63,364 nt of DNA. Source: a virus. How positions within the stretch are numbered: the first letter of the stretch is position 1; every line of letters begins with the position of its first letter. The notes beneath the pieces are model-generated. The model saw nothing but the letters and a program-made list of their open reading frames with translations, was not told where the DNA came from and did no database searches. Of the stretch, positions 28,229-35,709 are shown one piece after another. The stretch covers positions 1-63,364 of IMG/VR virus record IMGVR_UViG_3300020581_000085; one strand, written 5' to 3'. A program made the translations under genes and the position numbers.

Positions 28229-29128
28229 ATGAAAAAGATATTTCCCCCCGCGATCCTCGCGTTGTTCCTGCTTGGGTGGTGTTCGTTTGCTATTGCGCCT
28301 GCTGCCTTCGCGCAGTCGAACATCGTCGGTGGAGGGATGTATGGGGATGTCAAGGCTAGTAGTGGCGGCGGCTGTTCACAGGCTACGACGCTTAACGCCA
28401 AGCTTGACGGCGGCCAAAATACCTCAGCGGTGACAACCGCTGTTTGCGGAATGGTCACGGATGGCGATTGGGCCAAGCTCGATTTTCTTTATGTCTTTGC
28501 CATCAATTCATCTGGCAACGCACTTCTGAATTGGGTCTCGACAAGCTTTAATGGAACGGTAGGCGGAACTGGCTGCACGTTCACTGCCAATGCAGGCTAT
28601 AATAATAGCAATTCTTCATGCTTTATTTCGACGGGATATATTCCATCTTCGTCTGGTGGCAACGCAACATTGAATAGTGCTACGGTTAGCGCGTGCCAGG
28701 AAACAAGCAATACAATAACCGCAGAGGGCTTCTATCTTGGAGCTGGCGATGCTTCAAATTCTACCTTACTAGGCCCTTTTTACGGCGGGATAACTCCTAC
28801 ATTCGCTGACATCAATGACGCCAACTTCACAAGCGCCGGAACTCCGACAAATGCGCAAGGAAGCTGGATATTAAGCCGAACTAGTTCATCGGCAACTACA
28901 CTATATCGAAACGGAACGTCGTTCTCTACCCCCGGGGGCACGAGCGGAGCATTGGTGACGGTTCAGCTTTATGTGATGGCACGAAACAATAACGGGACGG
29001 CGGACTCATTTACTCCAGCAGGGTCAATCTTTGGTTATGCCTTTGGGGGGTCTGGCAGCATCAATGCTGCGAATATCCGGGCAAGACTAAATACCTATAT
29101 GACGGCGGTGGGAGCGAGTGGGTGCTAA
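28229..29128 (+). CDS. Secreted fibre/tip-like protein with signal peptide, 299 residues
   Basis: ATG 28229 gives MKKIFPPAILALFLLGW and a small-residue site AAFA before QS, a good Sec signal. An in-frame upstream start would bury this signal and is rejected. The mature part is a Gly/Ser/Asn-rich beta protein with several Cys, ending with a helix (INAANIRARLNTYMTAVGAS). It resembles fibre tip or host-range proteins of tailed phages. Overlaps the next gene by seven bases. Confidence 0.7.
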   Translation: MKKIFPPAILALFLLGWCSFAIAPAAFAQSNIVGGGMYGDVKASSGGGCSQATTLNAKLDGGQNTSAVTTAVCGMVTDGDWAKLDFLYVFAINSSGNALLNWVSTSFNGTVGGTGCTFTANAGYNNSNSSCFISTGYIPSSSGGNATLNSATVSACQETSNTITAEGFYLGAGDASNSTLLGPFYGGITPTFADINDANFTSAGTPTNAQGSWILSRTSSSATTLYRNGTSFSTPGGTSGALVTVQLYVMARNNNGTADSFTPAGSIFGYAFGGSGSINAANIRARLNTYMTAVGASGC

Positions 29129-31482
29129 AGAGAACAATCCTCGCTCTTATGACTTTTATTGTTTTTTCACCGGCCAGTCTCGCGGCAGGGCTTGGAACTC
29201 TTCCGTATAGCGGTGCTTCGCAATCCGTCTCGAATAATTGGGTTCCTCAAAAGATCGGTGCGGGCGGGAAACTAACCAGCATCGATATCGCGCCGGATGG
29301 AACCAAAGTTGTCCGCGCTGATACTTACGGAGCGTGGTGGTTCAACCCAGCGACGACAAACTGCGGCAACGCCAATACGACGGGGTGCTGGCAGCAGCTA
29401 GTCACTCTCAACACGATGCCGTCATCCGATCTGACCATTGGCGGCGGCCTTGGCAGCGGCGTAAGTGCACAGGGCGTCCTCGAAATTGTAGTCGCGCCGA
29501 ATAATACGTCCGTCTTCTATATGCTGTTCAATGGCTACGTCTATGTAACCGCCAACCATGGAGCGTCGTGGACCAGGACCGGATTCACTCAAACATTGAG
29601 CGGCGGCAACCCGCCGCAAGCAAACGGCAGTGTTAATGGAAAGAAAAAATTCATTGCTGTTGATCCTAATAATTCCAACATCGTCTACGCCTCCACGATC
29701 TTCAACGAATTGAGAGTATCGACTAACGGCGGCACATCATTCTCAACCACACCCAACGTTGGAAATGCCGGATCAAGCTTTGGCCACGCTATCGCATTTG
29801 ACCCCAGCTCGTCCGTCGTTGGCTCTACGTGTTCCACGCCGGGAAACTGCACCACGCAGGGCATCTACGTTTTCACCTACGGCGCGCAGATGTGGCATTC
29901 CACCAATGGTGGCACGTCGTTCACGCAGACCTCGGGCGGACCTACGACGTTTCAGGACATGAGGGTTGGATCTGACGGGACCGTCTGGGTAGTTGATGGT
30001 CAAAGCACTGCAAGCAGTTTGTGGAAATTTTCGTCAGGGACATGGACGAATATTGCGTCTTTTAGTGGGATGCTCGGTCTTCAGTCTGTTGCAGTCGATC
30101 CGGCAAATTCATCTCGTATTTTTGTCACTGATTTCTGCGGCGACACTAGTCTATCTACCAACAAAGGAACTTCATGGTCGGCGACGGCTAGCCTTCCAGT
30201 TACCCGCACGGCGACGGATATGCCATGGTTAGCGTGGACCGATGAAGGAACGTCAAACGCATGCTTCACAACTGGCGCGGTCATGTTCGACCCAAACCAA
30301 AGTAATGTGGTCTACACTTCAGAGGGGGTCGGCGTCTGGTTCGCATCTCCTACCGGCTCAAGTCCTGTCAGCTATACATCACAATCAGCAGCTATCGAAC
30401 AACTGGTTACCAATCGGGTGATTGTACCGCCAAGCGGGACGCTGAACTATTTTGCTTGGGATCGCCCCGAGTTTTATCTCCCCAACAACACGACCTATGA
30501 TTCGACGCACAACCCGAATAATACGAACGGCATCGTTGGCGGTTGGGATGGCGACTGGTGTTCGTCATCAACCACTACACTAGTCGGTTTGATGACATCT
30601 AATGCGTCATCGGCAGATGTCTCCGGCTCATCGTCGAACGGTGGCCAGACGTGGACGGCATTCGGGACTTTCCCCGATATTAATGCTGGTGGCAGCATTG
30701 CTTGCTCGACCCCTTCCGACATCATCAGAGTTGCCGGGCTGACTACTAGCGCGGCATATTTTACATCTAATGGGGGATCGACGTGGACCAAGATTACCTT
30801 CCCGTCTCCCATCCCTACCACCGGCGATCTTGGTTGGAATAACGATTTCGGCTCACTCGGTAACAGCCACCGTTTCGCGGCTGATCGCGTTAATTCAACT
30901 ACCTTTTACGCTTATAATACCAGCACCGCAGGCGTTGGCCTTTACATAAGCACCGACGGTGGCTCTACATGGGCCCAACAATTTTCAGGGTCCATTACCG
31001 GCCTTGGCGAAAGTGCAGACCAGCAGGGGAAACTAGCAACTGTGCCGGGACAGGCTGGAAATCTATTCTGGAATAGTGTGATTAGCCCTTGTAACAGTGG
31101 AGACTGCTTTGTGCGGTCTACTAATTCGGGTGTTTCTTGGAGCGTCGTTAATACCGGATTCAGTTTGGTTTGTTCCTACGGCTTCGGCGCTATATTCTCT
31201 GGGCAATCCTATCCTTCCATTTTGGTGTTTGGTGTTCGATCAGGCGTCTATGGCATTTGGGAGTCGAAAGACGACGCTGTGACTTGGACAAACGTCACCG
31301 GTAATTATTACTCCGGGGATGTTCCGACCGATATTGATGGCGACAAATCAACGCCCGGTCTGTGGTACATTGGCCAGCAGGGTTCGGGGCTGATCAAGGG
31401 CCAAGTTAATTGGCTACTAAAGCGCGACCTCGATCCGGCATCTAACGACAACGATCCGTTATGGCTGGAGAAGGCGGCGTAG
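29122..31482 (+). CDS. BNR/Asp-box beta-propeller protein with signal peptide (possible glycan hydrolase)
   Basis: 786 residues from GTG 29122. The N-terminus MLKRTILALMTFIVFSPASL fits a Sec signal with AxA-like site. The remainder contains many S-x-D/N-G-G-x-S/T-W Asp boxes (STNGGTSF, SSNGGQTW, STDGGSTW, SNGGSTW), the mark of sialidase, sortilin and GH74 xyloglucanase propellers. An extracellular polysaccharide-binding or -degrading role is likely, perhaps a depolymerase acting on host capsule. Catalytic residues cannot be assigned by eye. Confidence 0.8.
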   Translation: MLKRTILALMTFIVFSPASLAAGLGTLPYSGASQSVSNNWVPQKIGAGGKLTSIDIAPDGTKVVRADTYGAWWFNPATTNCGNANTTGCWQQLVTLNTMPSSDLTIGGGLGSGVSAQGVLEIVVAPNNTSVFYMLFNGYVYVTANHGASWTRTGFTQTLSGGNPPQANGSVNGKKKFIAVDPNNSNIVYASTIFNELRVSTNGGTSFSTTPNVGNAGSSFGHAIAFDPSSSVVGSTCSTPGNCTTQGIYVFTYGAQMWHSTNGGTSFTQTSGGPTTFQDMRVGSDGTVWVVDGQSTASSLWKFSSGTWTNIASFSGMLGLQSVAVDPANSSRIFVTDFCGDTSLSTNKGTSWSATASLPVTRTATDMPWLAWTDEGTSNACFTTGAVMFDPNQSNVVYTSEGVGVWFASPTGSSPVSYTSQSAAIEQLVTNRVIVPPSGTLNYFAWDRPEFYLPNNTTYDSTHNPNNTNGIVGGWDGDWCSSSTTTLVGLMTSNASSADVSGSSSNGGQTWTAFGTFPDINAGGSIACSTPSDIIRVAGLTTSAAYFTSNGGSTWTKITFPSPIPTTGDLGWNNDFGSLGNSHRFAADRVNSTTFYAYNTSTAGVGLYISTDGGSTWAQQFSGSITGLGESADQQGKLATVPGQAGNLFWNSVISPCNSGDCFVRSTNSGVSWSVVNTGFSLVCSYGFGAIFSGQSYPSILVFGVRSGVYGIWESKDDAVTWTNVTGNYYSGDVPTDIDGDKSTPGLWYIGQQGSGLIKGQVNWLLKRDLDPASNDNDPLWLEKAA

Positions 31483-31551
31483 TCATTGGCCAGCACCAGA
31501 CTGGCGATCTGCGCTCTCTATGAGCCTTGCGTCAGGGGCGCGACCCCATCA

Positions 31552-31586
31552 CAGACCAAACCGTTCTTCGCTTAAGAACGTGTCTG
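31552..31586. terminator. Hairpin between convergent operons
   Basis: Nested inverted repeats lie where the plus-strand virion operon meets the minus-strand operon: CAGAC with GTCTG (31552-31556/31582-31586) enclosing CGTTCTT with AAGAACG (31562-31568/31574-31580). No long T-run follows on either strand, so it may be a weak or bidirectional terminator. It overlaps the end of the 19-codon ORF. Confidence 0.4.
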
Positions 31587-31631
31587 ACGGCGCTTGAGCC
31601 AATCCGCGATATCCTGGCCAAATATCGTCAT
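31572..31631 (-). CDS. 19-residue ORF duplicating part of the upstream protein
   Basis: Starts with an ATGA overlap at the stop of the 87-residue membrane protein. Its sequence, MTIFGQDIADWLKRRQTRS, repeats that protein's internal AIFGQDIADYLKRLST. The DNA is similar too, so this is a small tandem duplication. It may be a remnant or a real micro-protein. Confidence 0.4.
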   Translation of the reverse strand: MTIFGQDIADWLKRRQTRS

Positions 31632-31891
31632 GTTTCGCGCTTTCTCTTCATGTAAAGGCTTCCGACAGAGAACCGGCGAATAAATCGAGTGCGGACCAGC
31701 CAGATCCCGATCCTTTCCGCCCGCTCATGGGTTGATAGCCGCTTAAGGTAGTCGGCAATATCTTGGCCGAAGATCGCCATGGACCATCCTATCCAGAAAG
31801 CAGAAACCCACATCTGCTTCTCCGGCCAGTTGTTAATCACGATGACGGAAGCGGCTAGCCAGATGAATAGCCAGAATAGTGGGGTTCGCAT
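31628..31891 (-). CDS. Membrane protein, 87 residues
   Basis: Two hydrophobic spans (LFWLFIWLAASVIVIN, VSAFWIGWSMAIFG) followed by a basic cytoplasmic-looking tail (RFIRRFSVGSLYMKRKRET). Last full gene of the long minus-strand operon. Could be a holin-like or envelope-modifying protein; function not known. Confidence 0.65.
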   Translation of the reverse strand: MRTPLFWLFIWLAASVIVINNWPEKQMWVSAFWIGWSMAIFGQDIADYLKRLSTHERAERIGIWLVRTRFIRRFSVGSLYMKRKRET

Positions 31892-31909
31892 CTCAAACCT
31901 CGTCTTCGC

Positions 31910-32143
31910 TTAATGGGCCACGGCGCCCTGAGCACAGTAGGCGGCAACCACCTTTGGCTTCTGCCCCATCATCTCTTTTTCCCAACCGATGCCGCCCGTA
32001 TTGAGTTCCTCGCCTATCCTATGCGGGGCCTCGGCGGCGCAAGTCATTTGGTCCTTCTTAGCCTCGATTTGAGTGCCAGCGAAGTAAGGGCTGATAGGTG
32101 AGTATAACAGCACAAGGACATAGGTGATACCGACTGCTTCCAT
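31910..32143 (-). CDS. Small exported or membrane-anchored protein, 77 residues
   Basis: A good AAGGAG site precedes ATG 32143. The N-terminus is hydrophobic (VGITYVLVLLYSPISPYFAG) and the remainder polar with two Cys, as in an anchored periplasmic protein. No family recognised. Confidence 0.6.
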   Translation of the reverse strand: MEAVGITYVLVLLYSPISPYFAGTQIEAKKDQMTCAAEAPHRIGEELNTGGIGWEKEMMGQKPKVVAAYCAQGAVAH

Positions 32144-32167
32144 CGTTCGTCTCCTTAGTCTTACTTA

Positions 32168-32260
32168 TCAACCAGCCTCGCAGAGCGGCAGAAACCCAAC
32201 ATAGAACACGGGAAACTGTCCCCAATGGCTGATCGAATACATATAGCAACCTTCGATCAT
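32168..32260 (-). CDS. 30-residue coupled ORF
   Basis: Begins in a TGATG overlap with the stop of the 37-residue membrane peptide. Sequence is aromatic and hydrophobic (HWGQFPVFYVGFLPLCEAG). The coupling suggests translation, but no homology is recognised. Confidence 0.3.
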   Translation of the reverse strand: MIEGCYMYSISHWGQFPVFYVGFLPLCEAG

Positions 32261-32373
32261 CAACGGCCCATGGCCCTTAGCCACTTGCGGTGCTGAATGA
32301 ACGCTCCGAACGCCGCTCCAAAGCAAAAGCCTGTCGCAATCCCGAAGCAAACATCAATCCAATGGGGTGTCAT
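32260..32373 (-). CDS. 37-residue single-span membrane peptide
   Basis: ATG 32373 follows an AGAGAG ribosome site. Hydrophobic Gly/Phe-rich span (CFGIATGFCFGAAFGAFI) and a basic tail (QHRKWLRAMGR). Small envelope peptides like this are common in phage moron regions. Confidence 0.45.
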   Translation of the reverse strand: MTPHWIDVCFGIATGFCFGAAFGAFIQHRKWLRAMGR

Positions 32374-32387
32374 GGCTAGCTCTCTAT

Positions 32388-32582
32388 TTATAAACGAGCC
32401 GAAGGCTCATTAAGCCTCTCACAAATGAAATCCACGCTCGGATGATTGTAGATGATTCCGCACCTTTTCGGACCAGTGTCGGTTTGCTGCCATAGGTGGT
32501 ATACGCCCTCGCCGGCCCAAGTATAAAACCAGGTGCCTTCAGGCCGATTTGGTTGCTCATCCATGGCGGATTCTCTGCTCAT
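32388..32582 (-). CDS. Hypothetical protein, 64 residues
   Basis: Tryptophan- and tyrosine-rich soluble protein (GTWFYTWAGEGVYHLWQQTD) with Cys residues. Start at ATG 32582; a second ATG at 32561 is possible. It follows the nuclease-like gene with a short gap. Confidence 0.55.
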   Translation of the reverse strand: MSRESAMDEQPNRPEGTWFYTWAGEGVYHLWQQTDTGPKRCGIIYNHPSVDFICERLNEPSARL

Positions 32583-32590
32583 CACCGGGC

Positions 32591-33340
32591 CTAAGTTAAA
32601 ATCAATTGTGTAGCCGGTATATTAACCTTCGGCATCCACTTCGGTGCATCGGCCGCGATCTGTTCGTATACCTTCGGATGCTGCGCCTTGAAATCCGGCA
32701 TGTGACCGCGGACATAACGGCCATTTTCTACCACGAGCCAGCTATTCGGCTTCAACCAGCGGCGGTGATCAATCTTGAGGGCTTTGAAGTCCTCCCTGGT
32801 GACGTAGCCGCGCTGCTCTAGCGTGACCATGATCTTGATCGCGGCGATCTTCCATGAAGTCAGTTGGACCGGAGCCGATGATCCTGCGGCGACGTCGGGG
32901 ACATATTCAGGAAGCGTATGGCGCTTGGCTGGGCACCATTCGTGCCACTCCGAATGCATCCAATCCTCTTTCAGCTTTGGCAGATAGGGCGTGAATACAG
33001 GGCCAGAGATTCCCTTTTCGTATGGCGGCCGAACGCGGATGATCGTGATCCCGATATAATCCGCGATCCTATCAAAGCCAGCCTCGCCTTCTGGCACCAG
33101 TACAGCACGGCAATCCGGGCCTGCATGGTCAACCCAATATATCGAATCCTCGATTGCCTGATTGATGACATCCAAGTTTAGCTTCAGCTTCGCCTCAATG
33201 CCGATCTGAAAGCCGTCCTGATCTCGAACAAGAAGAATGTCCCAGCCCGAAGTCTCTGCGTAGGGCGTCCAGCCCTTTTCGAGCCCGGCAATGAAGCGGG
33301 CGCAGAGATCAACTTCGGTCGCAAATGGCTTCTTGGTCAT
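32591..33340 (-). CDS. Putative PD-(D/E)XK-fold nuclease
   Basis: 249 residues from ATG 33340. The segment WDILLVRDQDGFQIGIEAKLKL has the Asp, then Glu-x-Lys spacing of the PD-(D/E)XK core, preceded by a helix with E (ATEVDLCARFIAGLEKG). A helix (NQAIEDSIYWVDHAG) and a later strand (CRAVLVPEG) follow, consistent with the fold. The C-terminal part looks like a small DNA-binding winged domain (LTSWKIAAIKIMVTLEQRGY). It could be a restriction-like defence or superinfection nuclease; no methyltransferase partner is adjacent. Confidence 0.6.
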   Translation of the reverse strand: MTKKPFATEVDLCARFIAGLEKGWTPYAETSGWDILLVRDQDGFQIGIEAKLKLNLDVINQAIEDSIYWVDHAGPDCRAVLVPEGEAGFDRIADYIGITIIRVRPPYEKGISGPVFTPYLPKLKEDWMHSEWHEWCPAKRHTLPEYVPDVAAGSSAPVQLTSWKIAAIKIMVTLEQRGYVTREDFKALKIDHRRWLKPNSWLVVENGRYVRGHMPDFKAQHPKVYEQIAADAPKWMPKVNIPATQLILT

Positions 33341-33353
33341 GTTAGGTCTTCGG

Positions 33354-33524
33354 TCAAGAATGGGTAGCAACAAAGACGGCAGCAACGCCCACCCCGATCG
33401 CCGCGCCTATCACAATGTTGATGATCGGAAAGATACCGTGATCGACCAGATACAACCAACCAAAAAAGGTGAACGTCAAAAACCACGCGCCGAATAATGC
33501 CGCCGCAAAGTAGATCATGTTCAT
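33354..33524 (-). CDS. 56-residue two-span membrane protein, holin-like
   Basis: ATG 33524 follows GGAGA. Two hydrophobic spans (FAAALFGAWFLTFTFFGWLYLV and FPIINIVIGAAIGVGVAAVFVA) joined by a short polar turn (DHG). The longer out-of-frame ORF on the same strand here lacks protein-like composition. Small size and topology fit a holin or antiholin. It lies between the 142-residue exported protein and the nuclease-like gene. Confidence 0.6.
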   Translation of the reverse strand: MNMIYFAAALFGAWFLTFTFFGWLYLVDHGIFPIINIVIGAAIGVGVAAVFVATHS

Positions 33525-33542
33525 TCTCCATTCGAAACCGTA

Positions 33543-33971
33543 CTATCGATCTTTCGGATCAACCAAAACACACTTGGCGTATTTGATCTCGCGCACAGGA
33601 TCGTAAATCGAGCCATATCCCATCGTGGAATACGAATGGCGCGTGAACGAGACGGTCTTGGTATCGTCATCGACCATGCACGTCAGGTCATTTCCAGACC
33701 TAAAGCTTATGCTGCTTTTAGTGCCGTGGATGCACTTAGCGTTGTCATCAGCGGTAGCGGGTCGGGACGGGTGGGATGCAGCGAATTCCTGATCAAGCCG
33801 CGCTTCGCGGATCTTCTCAGCCTCTTCGGCTGATTTATTTTCCATGACCGTCATGCCGGTTTTGGCGATACTGATTGCATCCTCGCATAGTGTCTTGCTC
33901 GGATATCCGGTCGATATGTTCACGTTCGCAGTGCCCGTCACAATAATCAAAGCCCAGATCATACCTTCCAT
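33543..33971 (-). CDS. Exported protein, 142 residues
   Basis: Short signal-like start (MIWALIIVTGTANVN). The mature part has four Cys in pairs (KTLCEDA, AKCIHG, LTCMVDD, AKCVLVD), suggesting disulfides in the periplasm. Strongly protein-like composition. No family recognised; position after the integrase in the accessory block suggests a lysogenic-conversion type gene. Confidence 0.6.
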   Translation of the reverse strand: MEGMIWALIIVTGTANVNISTGYPSKTLCEDAISIAKTGMTVMENKSAEEAEKIREARLDQEFAASHPSRPATADDNAKCIHGTKSSISFRSGNDLTCMVDDDTKTVSFTRHSYSTMGYGSIYDPVREIKYAKCVLVDPKDR

Positions 33972-33996
33972 GGAAGTTCCCTGTTAAGTGTTGTGA

Positions 33997-34173
33997 CTAC
34001 TGATGACCATTCGGACATGCGACCGGATCACCCGCTTGCATGCCGAAAGAGCACAGAACTGCCGTTCGTCTTTCAAGCGATACTGTGTGGTTCCAAAAAA
34101 CCATCAGGAACGGGCCTACAACGCAGACCTGAAAGACCATTATTGCAACAAGTAGAATGTCTCTGAATCTCAT
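33997..34173 (-). CDS. 58-residue membrane-anchored protein
   Basis: ATG 34173 lies 22 bases after the integrase stop. One N-terminal hydrophobic segment (ILLVAIMVFQVCVVGPFLMV) followed by a short Cys-containing tail. Probably co-transcribed with the integrase. Confidence 0.5.
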   Translation of the reverse strand: MRFRDILLVAIMVFQVCVVGPFLMVFWNHTVSLERRTAVLCSFGMQAGDPVACPNGHQ

Positions 34174-34194
34174 GTCACCCTCGGTCTTCTGCGT

Positions 34195-35217
34195 TCACCT
34201 AACCGGCTTCCGCAATCCCATGCGAACAGCTTGGACGTTCGCGATCTTGTTCGCGACGTTGCGGTCATACTTCCGCGTTTGCGCGATGTCGCTGTGGGTT
34301 GCGGCTTCCCTAACGTGCTCGATCTCGGCGCCAGCGTCTCTCGCCTCGCTGATACCGCCGGCCCGCGAATCCTGGTTCCGTACGTTCTTTGGAACTCCGG
34401 CCATGTCAGCGAGAAGCCGCCATTTCCGGCGGAAGTCATCGGCGTGATACGGCAATCCGGTGGATTCGCTGATGACCAGCGGTCCAGATGCCGGAAGTAA
34501 TTCACGGTGAACCGTGACGACTTTCGTCTCGGTATCCTCGATGACCAGCGTTTCCCACCACCGCGGATCTAACTCTTCCAGCACCATGATAGCCATCTTC
34601 AGGTCGACCACCAATATTTTCTGTTTTTTGCTGGTGACGTGATGCAGCATCAGGTTTTCGTCGATCTCTTCCCACCGGAGCCCGCGTATCCACTTCTCTT
34701 TCTCGGTCACAACATCGGAGATGCCAGGTTCGGCATGCGGGATATACTCTCCAATTACGTCTTTCTGCCTGAGAATTAGTTCAAATTGCAGAGCTTGAGC
34801 CAAGGCTATGCTGTAGCGGAACTGACTTCTGGCGACCCGTCGAACGGCAATGGCATGTTCGGCGGTAATAACCGACGTCCGCGGCTCGCACTGTGGAACC
34901 TTCAGTTTGTTGAGAACTAAACAAAGCCGCTCGCATTCCTCATCCTCGAGGAGCGTAAGGCCGAACCCGGCCAAGGTCCGTAAGATACCAATCAGGGCAT
35001 GAGCAATGGCAACCTTATTCTCGGGGCCGAGCCAGTCCATGTGCCATTCTTTGGCGGTGACGTACCGGATGTCCTTAAGCTCGAAATGACCATAAAGCCG
35101 GTCGATCCTGGCGAGCATCGACGCCTGCCACTTGCGGTTATGATAGCGAAGCTTGTGGAACGACGAGACTTTGTGCGTCTGGTACGCCTCGATCAGGTCT
35201 TTGAGGGTTCTACTCAT
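34195..35217 (-). CDS. int: Tyrosine recombinase (phage integrase)
   Basis: 340 residues: an N-terminal core-binding-like helical half and a catalytic half. Visible catalytic positions are Arg in LILRQKDVIG, Lys in VTSKKQKILV, the box-II segment QDSRAGGISEARDAGAEIEHV, then HSDIAQTRKYDR with His and the nucleophile Tyr. In the usual HxxR the His is replaced here by Gln (QDSR), an unusual but tolerated change in some phage integrases. It would recombine an attP, not identified, with a host attB. It is the main evidence that the phage can lysogenise. Confidence 0.8.
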   Translation of the reverse strand: MSRTLKDLIEAYQTHKVSSFHKLRYHNRKWQASMLARIDRLYGHFELKDIRYVTAKEWHMDWLGPENKVAIAHALIGILRTLAGFGLTLLEDEECERLCLVLNKLKVPQCEPRTSVITAEHAIAVRRVARSQFRYSIALAQALQFELILRQKDVIGEYIPHAEPGISDVVTEKEKWIRGLRWEEIDENLMLHHVTSKKQKILVVDLKMAIMVLEELDPRWWETLVIEDTETKVVTVHRELLPASGPLVISESTGLPYHADDFRRKWRLLADMAGVPKNVRNQDSRAGGISEARDAGAEIEHVREAATHSDIAQTRKYDRNVANKIANVQAVRMGLRKPVR

Positions 35218-35218
35218 A

Positions 35219-35512
35219 CTATTTCACCGGCTTTATCTTCTGCTGGAGGCGAAGGGTAAACTGCCGATAGACCTTCATCGGGAGGTTTTCCAAGGCCTCG
35301 TTGAGGGTGGCTATATCGTTGGCGTCCAGCCCCTCGATATTCCATGCCGTAGGCTGGGCTGGCGCGGCCTGTGGTGCTGGCGGCGGAGGAGGGGTGGGTG
35401 TTGGGGCCGGAGCGGACTGAGCCTCACTGGCGGGCTTCTCTGCTTGCTGGGGGGCATCCTCGGCAAATGCCGGGGTGGCTAGTAGGACGGCGATAATAGC
35501 TAATTTCTTCAA
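35219..35512 (-). CDS. Periplasmic Pro-rich protein with signal peptide, 97 residues
   Basis: MKKLAIIAVLLATPAFAEDA is a clear Sec signal with AFA cleavage site. A Pro/Ala/Thr-rich linker follows, then a C-terminal helical segment (DIATLNEALENLPMKVYRQF). The layout resembles spanin-type or envelope-tethered proteins but has no lipobox. ATGA overlap with the upstream gene. Confidence 0.65.
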   Translation of the reverse strand: MKKLAIIAVLLATPAFAEDAPQQAEKPASEAQSAPAPTPTPPPPPAPQAAPAQPTAWNIEGLDANDIATLNEALENLPMKVYRQFTLRLQQKIKPVK

Positions 35513-35709
35513 GTTACGTCTCCTCGTTTGAAAGCTAGGCTGTTTTGGTAGGCGAGTTGGTTAGTCATAACCAAGAACCGAATGTCATCGGCATTGAGGT
35601 ATTTCCGGAGCGAGGCTTTGAAGACCTCCTCCGAAACCTCACCGCAAACATACCTGATGACGAGCGCTTGTACTTCTTCATCGGTTATTCTGCGGTTTCT
35701 TAGGACCAT
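35509..35709 (-). CDS. Hypothetical helical protein, 66 residues
   Basis: Charged helical protein (ITDEEVQALVIRYVCGEVSE). Its start lies inside the end of the HNH endonuclease gene (10-base overlap) and its stop is coupled to the signal-peptide protein. Function unknown. Confidence 0.6.
   Translation of the reverse strand: MVLRNRRITDEEVQALVIRYVCGEVSEEVFKASLRKYLNADDIRFLVMTNQLAYQNSLAFKRGDVT

Noticed and set aside
32168-32350. 60-codon ORF with an early start
   Set aside because: Its first half overlaps the better-supported 37-residue membrane peptide in another frame; only its 30-codon end with a coupled ATG was kept, at low confidence.
33337-33531. 64-codon minus-strand ORF ending in CCRLCCYPFLTEDLT
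   Set aside because: Another minus frame of the same DNA gives a clean two-span membrane protein with a proper ribosome site, so this frame is taken as a shadow.
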